DNA of 64,000 nt. Origin: Phytopseudomonas daroniae (GTDB lineage: Bacteria; Pseudomonadota; Gammaproteobacteria; Pseudomonadales; Pseudomonadaceae). The number at the start of each line of letters is the position of its first letter. Position 1 is the first letter of the stretch. Below are positions 9,013-17,036 of this stretch, piece by piece. Made by a program: the position numbers and the translations under genes. The DNA lies in NCBI RefSeq assembly GCF_004327285.1, contig NZ_QJUI01000007.1, positions 185,762-249,761 on the forward strand, in the 5' to 3' direction. The notes below the pieces were generated by a model, which ran no database searches, was not told where the DNA came from, and saw only the letters and a list, made by a program, of their open reading frames with translations.

Positions 9013-9061
9013 TTGACAGGCATCGTTCGCCAGATATATGGTCAACTATTCATATATATGA
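9013..9061 (+). promoter_or_regulatory. Candidate promoter and GntR operator of the hydrolase/transporter unit
   Basis: TTGACA at 9013-9018 is followed after 16 bases by TATATG at 9035-9040, a plausible sigma-70 promoter reading toward the amidohydrolase. A perfect 12-base palindrome TCATATATATGA occupies 9050-9061, and a related ATATATGGTCA precedes it at about 9034-9044. The position overlapping the promoter start fits repression by the divergent GntR protein. This is inferred from sequence only. Confidence 0.5.
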
Positions 9062-9137
9062 CTGAATGTCTGCATAAATAAAGCGGCTACCTGTGCGGTC
9101 GCCCGCTCTACAACAATCGACTGAGGTAGCTTCTACG

Positions 9138-9971
9138 ATGGCCAGTACCATCCTGCCCGCTGTCAGCGGTATCGACACCCATGCCCATATCTTCCGCCAG
9201 GATCTGCCGATGCTGCCCAACCGGCGCTACAGCCCGGATTACGACGCGCTGGTGGAACAGTATCTCGAGCATCTGGAGCGCCACGGCCTGTCCCATGGCG
9301 TCTTGATCCAGCCGAGTTTTCTCGGCACCGACAACAGCTTCATGGTCGAGGCGCTGCGCCGTTATCCGCAGCGTTTGCGCGCGGTGGCGGTGGTCGATGT
9401 GGCGGTCAGCGAGGCGCAACTCGATGAATTGGCCGCAGTCGGTGTGGTGGGCATTCGCCTGAACCTGATCGGCAAGGCACTGGAGGATTACACCGGGCCG
9501 CAGTGGACGGCGCTGTTCGAGCGTCTGGCCAGACGCGGCTGGCAGGTGGAGATTCAGCGTGGCGTCGATGATCTGGCGCTGATCGTGCCGGCCATTCTCG
9601 GTTGCGGTGTGGATGTGGTCATCGACCATTTCGGCTTGCCGACCGGCGGCATCGATGTGCAGAAAGCCAATCATCGAACCTTCCTGTACCTGCTGGCCGA
9701 GCCCAGAGTGTGGCTCAAGCTGTCTGCCACCTATCGCAGCGAATCCGACCTGGCTCAGGTGCAAACCGTGCTGGCACAGGTGCGCCAGGCAGCGGGTGGC
9801 ATCGAGCGCTTCCTCTGGGGCAGCGACTGGCCCAACACCCAGTTCGAAGATCGGACAAACTATGCCGAGCAGTTCGCGTTGATCGAGACGCTGTTGCCGG
9901 ATGCGGCCGAACGCAAGCAGGTGCTGGTGGATAACCCCGCCCGGCTTTTCGGCTTTACCAGCACTCGCTGA
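9138..9971 (+). CDS. Amidohydrolase-family lactonase-like hydrolase (LigI/COG3618 type)
   Basis: A 277-residue TIM-barrel metal hydrolase. The N-terminal DTHAHIF motif (residues about 12-18), GVLIQPSFLGTDN, DHFGLP and the C-terminal WGSDWPNTQ are those of the family of 2-pyrone-4,6-dicarboxylate lactonase and sugar-lactone hydrolases. The likely reaction is ring-opening of a lactone of a carboxylic acid; the exact substrate is open. The ATG at 9138 is chosen because GAGG lies upstream; the frame extends to 9093. It is followed 32 bases later by a carboxylate transporter gene, and divergent from a GntR regulator, giving a compact uptake-and-hydrolysis module. Confidence 0.85.
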   Translation: MASTILPAVSGIDTHAHIFRQDLPMLPNRRYSPDYDALVEQYLEHLERHGLSHGVLIQPSFLGTDNSFMVEALRRYPQRLRAVAVVDVAVSEAQLDELAAVGVVGIRLNLIGKALEDYTGPQWTALFERLARRGWQVEIQRGVDDLALIVPAILGCGVDVVIDHFGLPTGGIDVQKANHRTFLYLLAEPRVWLKLSATYRSESDLAQVQTVLAQVRQAAGGIERFLWGSDWPNTQFEDRTNYAEQFALIETLLPDAAERKQVLVDNPARLFGFTSTR

Positions 9972-10003
9972 TCAATTTCGAACAACAACAGGAAGCCTTC
10001 ATC

Positions 10004-11305
10004 ATGATGAGCATGCTCGTCGTCGCGGCCCTCGTCGTCGCTGTCGCCCTCGGCTACAAAACCAAGATCAATATCGGTCTGTTCGCCATTGCCTTCGCCT
10101 ACCTGATCGGCTGTTTCGGCATGGGCCTGAGCCCGTCCGAAATCATCGACATGTGGCCGTTGAAGATCTTCTTCATCATCTTCTCGGTCTGCCTGTTCTA
10201 CAGCTTCGCAACGGTCAACGGCACCCTGGAAAAACTCGCTGAGCAGCTGATCTATCGTTGCCGTAGCGTGCCGCAGTTGCTGCCGTTCGCCGTATTCTTC
10301 ACGGCGACGGTGATCGCTGCGATGGGTGCGGGCTATTACACGGTGCTGGCGTTCATGGCACCGATCACCCTGCTGCTCTGCCAGCGTACCGGCATGAGCC
10401 TGATCGTCGGCGGTATGGCGGTGAACTATGGCGCGTTGAGCGGTGCCAACTTCGTCTCCAGCCAGAGCGGCATCATCTTCCGCGGGCTGATGAGCAATGC
10501 CGGTATCAGTGAGAGCGATGCCTTCATCAATGCCTTCGGTATCTTCGTCAGCACCCTGATCATTCCGCTGCTGGTGATTGCCTTCTTCGTCTTCCTCACC
10601 GGCCATGGCCGGGCGATGAAGGCTTCGGTGTTCGATGCCAGCGAACCGACGCCCCTCAATCGCGAGCAAAAGACCACGCTGTGGCTGACCCTGGCGATGA
10701 TGGTCATCGTACTGGCCGCGCCGATCGCTCATATCGCTCTGCCAGACAACGGCACCGTCGCCTTCATCAACTCGAAGATGGACATCGGCCTGATCGCCAG
10801 CATCTTCTCGGTCATCGCCCTGCTGCTGAAGCTGGGCGACGAGCGCAAGGCCATGGCCTCGGTGCCCTGGGCCACGCTGATCATGATCTGCGGCGTCGGC
10901 ATGCTGATCTCGGTGGCGATCAAGGCCGGTACCATCGATGTACTGGCGTCCTGGATCGGCAGTAGCATTCCGCCGATTCTGGTGCCCGTGGTCTTCGGTG
11001 TGGTGGCCGCGTTCATGTCGCTGTTCTCCAGCACCCTGGGTGTGGTCACACCGGCGCTGTTCCCCATGGTGCTACCCATCGCCCAGGCTCTGGGGCTGGA
11101 ACCGATGATCCTGTTCATTGCCATCGTAGTGGGCGCTCAGGCGACCTCGATCTCGCCGTTCTCCTCCGGCGGCAGCCTGATCCTCGGCTCCTGCACCTCG
11201 GAGCAGAGCCGCACCTCGCTGTTCCCGCAGTTGTTGTTCAAGGCCGCGCCGATCGGCTTCGTCGCGGCGCTGGTGTTCAACCTGCTGCTGACGTTCGTCT
11301 ATTAA
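10004..11305 (+). CDS. Organic-acid (MatC-like dicarboxylate) transporter
   Basis: A 433-residue inner-membrane carrier with around 11-12 hydrophobic segments and a repeated architecture. Each half contains a polar, glycine/serine-rich re-entrant-like stretch, GGMAVNYGALSGANFVSSQSG in the first half and GAQATSISPFSSGGSLILG in the second, as in ion-transporter (IT) superfamily dicarboxylate carriers of the MatC/CitM sort. It probably imports the acid or lactone handled by the upstream hydrolase. MM at the start allows ATG 10004 or 10007. A strong bidirectional hairpin follows the stop codon. Confidence 0.8.
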   Translation: MMSMLVVAALVVAVALGYKTKINIGLFAIAFAYLIGCFGMGLSPSEIIDMWPLKIFFIIFSVCLFYSFATVNGTLEKLAEQLIYRCRSVPQLLPFAVFFTATVIAAMGAGYYTVLAFMAPITLLLCQRTGMSLIVGGMAVNYGALSGANFVSSQSGIIFRGLMSNAGISESDAFINAFGIFVSTLIIPLLVIAFFVFLTGHGRAMKASVFDASEPTPLNREQKTTLWLTLAMMVIVLAAPIAHIALPDNGTVAFINSKMDIGLIASIFSVIALLLKLGDERKAMASVPWATLIMICGVGMLISVAIKAGTIDVLASWIGSSIPPILVPVVFGVVAAFMSLFSSTLGVVTPALFPMVLPIAQALGLEPMILFIAIVVGAQATSISPFSSGGSLILGSCTSEQSRTSLFPQLLFKAAPIGFVAALVFNLLLTFVY

Positions 11306-11320
11306 CCGCGCACCAGAGCC

Positions 11321-11353
11321 ATAAAAAACCGGAGCCTGGCTCCGGTTTTTTAT
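11321..11353. terminator. Bidirectional rho-independent terminator
   Basis: A 33-base near-perfect palindrome: AACCGGAGCC and GGCTCCGGTT around a single T, flanked by A-run on the left and T-run on the right. It can stop the rightward transporter unit. It is also a terminator read leftward, downstream of the sugar dehydrogenase gene. Confidence 0.92.
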
Positions 11354-11441
11354 GGCCTGCCGTCCCTGGCGGCCACCCTGCGGGCTGTCGCGAGGCGACG
11401 TTAAAAATTGCTCCCGGCAATTTTTTATTGCCGTTGGCGCA

Positions 11442-12569
11442 TCACTTCGGCAGCAGTTCCAGCAGACGGCCACCGCTGCCATCTTCCAGCAGCCAGATGC
11501 TGCCGTCCGGGCCTTGCTCCACTTCACGGATGCGTGCGCCCATGTCGTAACGCTCGGCCTCGTGGGCGTTTTCGCCGTCGAAGGCGACCCGCACCAGCGC
11601 TTGCGAGGACAGCCCGCCGATCAGGCCCGCGCCATCCCAGCCAGGGAAACGCTGGCCCTGGTAGATAACGAAGCCCGCCGGGGAAATCACCGGGTTCCAG
11701 GTGACCTTCGGCGCTTCGAACTCGGGGCGGGTGTCGTGATCCGGGATCGGCTGGCCGCCGTAGTGGTTGCCGTTGGAAACCTCGGGATAGCCGTAGTTCT
11801 CGCCACGCTTGATCAGGTTCAACTCGTCGCCGCCGGCCGGGCCCATCTCGTGTACCCACAGTTTGTCCTGGGCGTCGAAGGCGATGCCGAGCATGTTGCG
11901 ATGACCCAGCGACCAGACCTGAGCGGCCACTTCGCCCTGATCGGCGAACGGGTTGTCGCCGGGCAGGCTGCCGTCGTCGTTCAAGCGCACGAGCTTGCCC
12001 AGGTTGGCTTGCATGTCCTGGGCGGGAGTGAATTTCTGCCGTTCGCTGGAGGTGATCCACAGCTTGCCATCCGGGCCGAAGGCCAGGCGATGGCCATAGT
12101 GGCCGCCGCCGCTGACTTTCGGTGTTTGCTGCCAGATCACGCTCAGCTCGGTCAGAGCGCCGCTGCCATCGTCGTTGAGCTGCAGCTTGGCGCGGGCCAC
12201 CGCGGCGCCACGGGTATCGCCATCACCGGCTTCGGCGTAACTGATGTAGACCCAGCCATTGTTGGCGAAATCCGGATGCAGGATCACGTCGCCGAAACCA
12301 CCCTGGCCACCGTAGGCGACTTCCGGTACGCCGGCGATGTCGCGGGTCGTGCCGCTCTTCGGGTCGACATGCTTGAGCGCGCCACGTTTTTCGGTCACCA
12401 GTACTGTGCCGTCAGGCAGGAAGGTCATCGCCCAAGGCTCATCGAGGGTGGCGCGCGGTTCGGCGGTGAACGGCCACTGCGCCTGGGGCAGGGCGTCGGC
12501 GGCCTGGGCGCTGAGGGTGGCGAGACTGAGTGCGATACCACCGAGCAGGTGGTGGACGGGACGGGCCAT
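11442..12569 (-). CDS. PQQ-dependent aldose sugar dehydrogenase (Asd/YliI family)
   Basis: Exported six-bladed beta-propeller quinoprotein of about 375 residues. It has an N-terminal signal peptide ending SAQA, then WAMTFLPDGTVLVTEKRG, GGQGGFGDVILHPDF, GGGHYGHRLAFGPDGKLW, WSLGHRNMLGIAFD, HEMGPAGGDELN and NYGYPEVSNGNHYGG, which are the soluble glucose/aldose dehydrogenase signatures. It would oxidise aldose sugars to lactones in the periplasm with PQQ and Ca2+. The ATG at 12569 has AAGGAGAG upstream and matches the signal peptide; the frame start at 12701 is too far upstream. It points back toward the lactonase/transporter pair, which is suggestive because aldose dehydrogenases make lactones, but co-function is not shown. 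Confidence 0.9.
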   Translation of the reverse strand: MARPVHHLLGGIALSLATLSAQAADALPQAQWPFTAEPRATLDEPWAMTFLPDGTVLVTEKRGALKHVDPKSGTTRDIAGVPEVAYGGQGGFGDVILHPDFANNGWVYISYAEAGDGDTRGAAVARAKLQLNDDGSGALTELSVIWQQTPKVSGGGHYGHRLAFGPDGKLWITSSERQKFTPAQDMQANLGKLVRLNDDGSLPGDNPFADQGEVAAQVWSLGHRNMLGIAFDAQDKLWVHEMGPAGGDELNLIKRGENYGYPEVSNGNHYGGQPIPDHDTRPEFEAPKVTWNPVISPAGFVIYQGQRFPGWDGAGLIGGLSSQALVRVAFDGENAHEAERYDMGARIREVEQGPDGSIWLLEDGSGGRLLELLPK

Positions 12570-12741
12570 GGCGAATCTCTCTCCTTGTAGGCGGACGATC
12601 ACGTTACCTGCCGCTCTGCCAGTGGGGCAGGGCGTTTTTGTTACGACGCACGTCGAGGTCGTTGGTTCGAGTTCCATGATGGCGGGCGGTAACAGTGCCA
12701 CAATAAGGGCCTGTCACTGACTCGAGCCCCACATCCCGTTC

Positions 12742-15700
12742 ATGAAAATCCTCAGCCTGCGCCTGAAGAACCTCAACTCGCTCAAGGGCGAGTGGAAGAT
12801 CGATTTCACCGCCGAGCCTTTCGCCAGCAATGGCTTGTTCGCCATCACCGGGCCGACGGGGGCGGGCAAGACCACCTTGCTCGATGCCATCTGCCTGGCG
12901 TTGTATCACCGTACGCCGCGCATGGAGCGGGTTGGCGGCGAGAACGAACTGATGACCCGGCATACGGCCGAATGCCTGGCCGAAGTCGAGTTCGAGGTGA
13001 AAGGGCAGGGCTACCGTGCGTTCTGGAGTCAGCGACGAGCGCGGGACAGGGCCGACGGCGCGTTGCAGGGCGCCAAGGCCGAACTGGCGCGGCTGGATGG
13101 GCAGATCATCACCGACAAGCTCAGTGAAAAGCCCCGCGAAGTGGAGCGTCTGACCGGTCTGGATTTCGGTCGCTTCACCAAGTCGATGCTGCTGGCCCAG
13201 GGTGGTTTCGCCGCCTTTCTCGAGGCCTCGGCCAACCAGCGCGCCGAGTTGCTGGAAGAACTCACCGGTACGGAGATCTACGGCCTGATCTCGCAGCGGG
13301 TGTTCGAGCGAACCCGTGAAGTCAAGGCCAACCTGGATCAGCTGCGAGCACGGGCCGAGGGCGTCGAATTGCTCAGCGCCGAGCAGCGCCAGGAGCTCGC
13401 TGACGAAGCACAGCAGTTGGCTGGCGAGGAAAGCGTGGCGCAGGCGCAACTCGCCGAGGCCGGCCGGCAACGCCAGTGGCTGATCGATCTTGGGCGTGCC
13501 GAGCAGCAGGTGACCGGCGCTGCAACGCAGATCGAGGCGGCCGCACAGGCCGAGCGTGAGGCGGCAGACGATCTGGCACGCTTGCAGCACAGCGAGCCGG
13601 CGCAGCGTCTGCAGCCCGTGTACCAGGCACGGCATGATGCCGCGCAAGTACTGGCCGCCAGTGAAGAAGAACGGATGATGTACCAGGGGGAACTGGCAGC
13701 GGTCGATACGCAATTGCACGCCAGTCTGAAGCAGGCGGCTCATTGCTCCGCAGCCATCGCCCTGAACCGACGCGAAGCCTTGCAGCGTCTGGACGATGAG
13801 TGCCAGGCCCTGAACGTCCAGTTGCAGGCCAGCGCAGAACATGAACGACTGGCGGTGCAACTCAGCGGCTGGCAACACGCCTTCGACGTTCGCCAGCAGG
13901 TGCGTCAGGCCATCGTCGCCCTACAGCAACGCCAGCAAGCAGGTGCCGCACAGCTGCAGCAGTTGCAGCTCGGCCTGGACGTGCTCGGGCCGGCGCTACA
14001 CGGCACCCTGCAGGCCAGGACGGCTGCCGAGCAGTATGGCGCAGAGGTTGAGGGGCGTTGGCAGGCGGCTCTTGGCGATCGTCGCGAGGTGGAGTGGCGC
14101 AGCCACTGGCAGACCGTGCACGCGCAGGGCAGTGCGCTCGAGCAACTGGCGCAACTGGCCGAACGGCGCAGCCAGCTCACGCAGCAACAGCAGCGCGTTG
14201 CCGCCGGTCTGGCCCGCCAGCAGCGAGACCTGAGTGAACGGGAAACCGAGCGCTCGGCACTGCGCGAACGTTATCGAGAACTGAAGCAGCGCTTGGCTGA
14301 TCAGGACAAGCTGCTCGAGCAGGAGCAGCGTATCCAGGCGCTGGAGGCGTATCGCACGCAACTACAGGCCGGTGAGGCCTGCCCGTTGTGCGGTTCCCAC
14401 GAGCATCCGGCCATCGCGGCCTACCAGGCACTGGATGTATCAGCGACCCAACGCGAGCGCGACGAGGCGCGGCAGACACTCGAAGCGCTGACCGAGCAGG
14501 GCCAGAATTTAGGAAATCAGGTCGCCACGCTGCAGACCCAGGTGGCTCAGAGTAAAGAGCAGGAACAGGAACTGCAGCGCCAGCTCGACGCGATAAGCGC
14601 TGCCTGGCAACGCCAGGGCGAAATCCTCAAGCCGTTGCCCGAGGACGAGCAGGCATTGGCTGCCGCGCAGACCCGACAGATCGCCGAGCGCGTCGAGGTC
14701 GACCGCACCCTGAGCCAGCTCGATAGCCTCAAGCAGGATCTGGAGCGTGCTCGCCAGGACACCAGTATCGCGACCCAGAAACACGCGGCCGCGCTGCAGC
14801 AGCAGGGCGCCGTGGAGCGCGACCGCGATCTTGCCCAGGCCGCGCAACAGGCCCTGGACGAACAGCTCGGCGCCCAGCGTGAACACCTGCAGCAGGTCGA
14901 GGCCGAGCTGGCCGCGGAACTGGCTGCTTTCGGTCACTCCTTGCCTGATGACGGCATTGCCTGGCTGGTTGCACGCCGGGCCGATGCGCAGCGCTGGCAT
15001 GAGGCGCAGCAGCGTCGTCAGACGTTGGCGCAACAACTGCCAGGCCTGCAGCACCAGGCCAGCGAGGCTGAGAAGCAGGCGCAGCAGTGGCTGTCGCGTT
15101 GGCAGGAGGCGGGTGGAGAGCCATTCGGCGCAGTGCGCGAAGATCAGGCTGACGTCCGCTTCGATTCGGCTCAGGCCGCCTGGCAAGCTGCCGAGCGCCG
15201 CGGCCTCGAGCTGCGCATCACCCTGGATGGCCTCGTGCAGCGCCAGGCCGGCTTGCGCGAGGCTGAGCAGGCCACTGCCGGAAAATGGCAGGAGGTTCTG
15301 GCGGACAGCCCCTTCAGTGATGAAAGCGGATTTCTCGCTGCCTTGCTCGACGATACCCAGCGCGAGCAGTTGCAGGCGCTCAAACAGCGTCTGGACAAGG
15401 CCCGAACCGAAGCCCAGGCGCTGCATGCCGCGGCGCAGGTTCAACTGGCCGCACTGCGTGCCGAACCGCAGACCGAGCACAGCATCGAGTACCTGGACGA
15501 GCATCTGCAGGCCTTGCAATCGACCTTGAAACAGCTCGGCCAGCGGCAGGGCGAGATTCGCGGACAGTTGCAGGGCGATGACCAGCGCCGGCTCAATCAG
15601 CAGGCACTGTTCGAGACCATCGCCACGCAGCAGGGCGAGTACGACGGCTGGCAGCAGCTCAATAGCCTGGTCGGCTCGGCCGACGGCGCCAAATACCGGC

Positions 15701-16155
15701 GCTTCGCCCAGGGCCTGACCCTTGGACACCTGGTGCATTTGGCCAACCAGCAGTTGCAGCGCCTGCACGGTCGTTACCAATTGGCGCGCAAGGCACTTGG
15801 CGAGCTGGAGCTGGAAGTGATCGACACCTGGCAGGGCGATGTGGCCCGCGACACGCGCACGCTGTCCGGCGGGGAAAGTTTCCTGGTCAGTCTGGCTCTG
15901 GCCCTGGCGCTGTCCGATCTGGTCAGCCACAAGACCCGTATCGACTCGCTGTTTCTAGACGAAGGTTTCGGCACCCTGGATGGCGAGACGCTGGAAGTCG
16001 CTCTGGATGCTCTGGACAACCTCAATGCCAGCGGCAAGATGATTGGCGTGATCAGCCACGTCGAAGCGCTCAAGGAGCGCGTCGCGGTGCAGCTCAAGGT
16101 GAACAAGGGTGTGGGCATGGGCTATAGCAGCCTGGATAAACGCTATGCGCTATAA
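12742..16155 (+). CDS. sbcC: Exonuclease subunit SbcC (Rad50 homologue)
   Basis: ATPase/tether subunit of SbcCD, 1137 residues, within the size range of the family. The N-terminus has Walker A GPTGAGKTTLLDAICLALY (from about residue 37). Long glutamine- and alanine-rich coiled coils follow on both sides of a zinc hook CPLCGSHEHP at about residue 546. The C-terminus has the ABC signature LSGGESFLVSLALALALSDL (about 1042) and Walker B SLFLDEGFGTLD (about 1068). It works with SbcD, whose gene is 4.8 kb upstream rather than adjacent. Its 3' end overlaps the next gene by 11 bases. Confidence 0.96.
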   Translation: MKILSLRLKNLNSLKGEWKIDFTAEPFASNGLFAITGPTGAGKTTLLDAICLALYHRTPRMERVGGENELMTRHTAECLAEVEFEVKGQGYRAFWSQRRARDRADGALQGAKAELARLDGQIITDKLSEKPREVERLTGLDFGRFTKSMLLAQGGFAAFLEASANQRAELLEELTGTEIYGLISQRVFERTREVKANLDQLRARAEGVELLSAEQRQELADEAQQLAGEESVAQAQLAEAGRQRQWLIDLGRAEQQVTGAATQIEAAAQAEREAADDLARLQHSEPAQRLQPVYQARHDAAQVLAASEEERMMYQGELAAVDTQLHASLKQAAHCSAAIALNRREALQRLDDECQALNVQLQASAEHERLAVQLSGWQHAFDVRQQVRQAIVALQQRQQAGAAQLQQLQLGLDVLGPALHGTLQARTAAEQYGAEVEGRWQAALGDRREVEWRSHWQTVHAQGSALEQLAQLAERRSQLTQQQQRVAAGLARQQRDLSERETERSALRERYRELKQRLADQDKLLEQEQRIQALEAYRTQLQAGEACPLCGSHEHPAIAAYQALDVSATQRERDEARQTLEALTEQGQNLGNQVATLQTQVAQSKEQEQELQRQLDAISAAWQRQGEILKPLPEDEQALAAAQTRQIAERVEVDRTLSQLDSLKQDLERARQDTSIATQKHAAALQQQGAVERDRDLAQAAQQALDEQLGAQREHLQQVEAELAAELAAFGHSLPDDGIAWLVARRADAQRWHEAQQRRQTLAQQLPGLQHQASEAEKQAQQWLSRWQEAGGEPFGAVREDQADVRFDSAQAAWQAAERRGLELRITLDGLVQRQAGLREAEQATAGKWQEVLADSPFSDESGFLAALLDDTQREQLQALKQRLDKARTEAQALHAAAQVQLAALRAEPQTEHSIEYLDEHLQALQSTLKQLGQRQGEIRGQLQGDDQRRLNQQALFETIATQQGEYDGWQQLNSLVGSADGAKYRRFAQGLTLGHLVHLANQQLQRLHGRYQLARKALGELELEVIDTWQGDVARDTRTLSGGESFLVSLALALALSDLVSHKTRIDSLFLDEGFGTLDGETLEVALDALDNLNASGKMIGVISHVEALKERVAVQLKVNKGVGMGYSSLDKRYAL

Positions 16156-16606
16156 AGCACTGCTGCTGTGCATGCTGGCGGGGATCGCCCAGGCAGAAGA
16201 TCTGCACCGTGACTTTGGTCTGCAGGCCATGGACGAGCGTGGTTGCGTGCTTGGCAACGCGGCCGTGCAGGCGCCGACCTTGACCTTGATGGCGGCTGCC
16301 TATGGCGAGTCCGAAGAGCGTAAGGAAATGGCGCTGGCGCAGATGAAAAAAGCGCTCGAGGCTGGCTGCCCGGTCGATGAACCCGACCAGGTGGGCCTGT
16401 CCGCCCTCAACGGCGCCATCCTTTATGGCGAGCCCGAGTTGGTGGCCATGCTGCTGGAACACGACGCCGATCCACGGCGCAAGATCGTCAGCCCGAAGAC
16501 CACCATCAACGGCCTCGACTCCTTCGCCTTTCTCGATATGCTCGAGGCGCGTGATAGCAAGCGTGATCGCTCGGCCATTCGGGCGTTGCTCGAGGGCGAG
16601 CGTTAA
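16145..16606 (+). CDS. Exported ankyrin-repeat protein
   Basis: A 153-residue protein with a signal peptide (MRYKALLLCMLAGIAQA, cleavage likely before EDLHRD). It is followed by two to three ankyrin-like repeats, the clearest being VGLSALNGAILYGEPELVAM and the following loop EHDADPR. Ankyrin proteins mediate protein-protein contacts; the partner is unknown. The ATG at 16145 lies inside the last codons of sbcC, so translation is probably coupled. No catalytic motif is seen. Confidence 0.75.
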   Translation: MRYKALLLCMLAGIAQAEDLHRDFGLQAMDERGCVLGNAAVQAPTLTLMAAAYGESEERKEMALAQMKKALEAGCPVDEPDQVGLSALNGAILYGEPELVAMLLEHDADPRRKIVSPKTTINGLDSFAFLDMLEARDSKRDRSAIRALLEGER

Positions 16607-16633
16607 GGATGTCTTGGCGCTCCCGCCTGGCGG

Positions 16634-16656
16634 CTAGGTGGCGGAAGCGGACGGTC
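16634..16656. repeat. 23 bp direct repeat, first copy
   Basis: The sequence ctaggtggcggaagcggacg plus gtc occurs here and again at 16729-16751, so the 72 bases between (the 50 bp repeat copy B and an attached piece) are bracketed by direct repeats. This fits insertion or local duplication within a repeat cluster. Confidence 0.7.
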
Positions 16657-16704
16657 GGTGACCCGCGTTGAACCATGGATCACGGCCTTCGGCCCCGGAT
16701 TACG
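16655..16704. repeat. 50 bp dispersed direct repeat, copy B
   Basis: Second copy of the repeat at 8021-8070, one visible mismatch. Its end continues into ggattacgcctgcggct, a 17-base piece that also occurs at 35191-35207 between the acid phosphatase gene and tsaB. Confidence 0.85.
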
Positions 16705-16759
16705 CCTGCGGCTAATCCAGGCTACATTCTAGGTGGCGGAAGCGGACGGTCACCACCCC

Positions 16760-16849
16760 GTAGGGTGGATGGCGCTCTTTTCATCCACCATTGCGATTGC
16801 AGAGCGGTGGACGGATCGGGCCGCGCAGGTGAAGCGTCGTCCACCCTAC
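16760..16849. repeat. Palindromic gtagggtgga element, copy 2
   Basis: A 90-base copy in the orientation opposite to copy 1, beginning GTAGGGTGGATGGCGCT and ending AGCGTCGTCCACCCTAC. It contains the internal segment with tcgggccgcg that copy 1 lacks. Together with neighbouring repeats it fills much of the 430-base gap 16607-17036; the rest of that gap shows no gene, only the promoter region of opgD. Confidence 0.88.
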
Positions 16850-17036
16850 GAAGGGCTGTTTCCGCCTTTTGTGTAGCCCTCTATGGATGAGCCGTCGCGG
16901 TCAACGCGTTTTCCTGTGCACACCCCGTTGCAAATTCCGAGCGGAACCATCTGGGCGCCTGGGTCATCTGTTGTAGGTATTTTTTCATCGCCCTTGGCGG
17001 GCGGCGTGCAGATTCCTTCAAATTTCAGGGACGCCC

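Noticed and set aside
14509..15930. 473-residue Leu/Gln-rich frame opposite sbcC
   Set aside because: Complement of the sbcC coiled-coil codons; its leucine richness mirrors glutamine codons on the other strand.
16607..17036. Possible CRISPR-like or tandem array from repeats near 16.6-16.9 kb
   Set aside because: The repeats are few, of different types and not regularly spaced; they fit dispersed palindromic elements.
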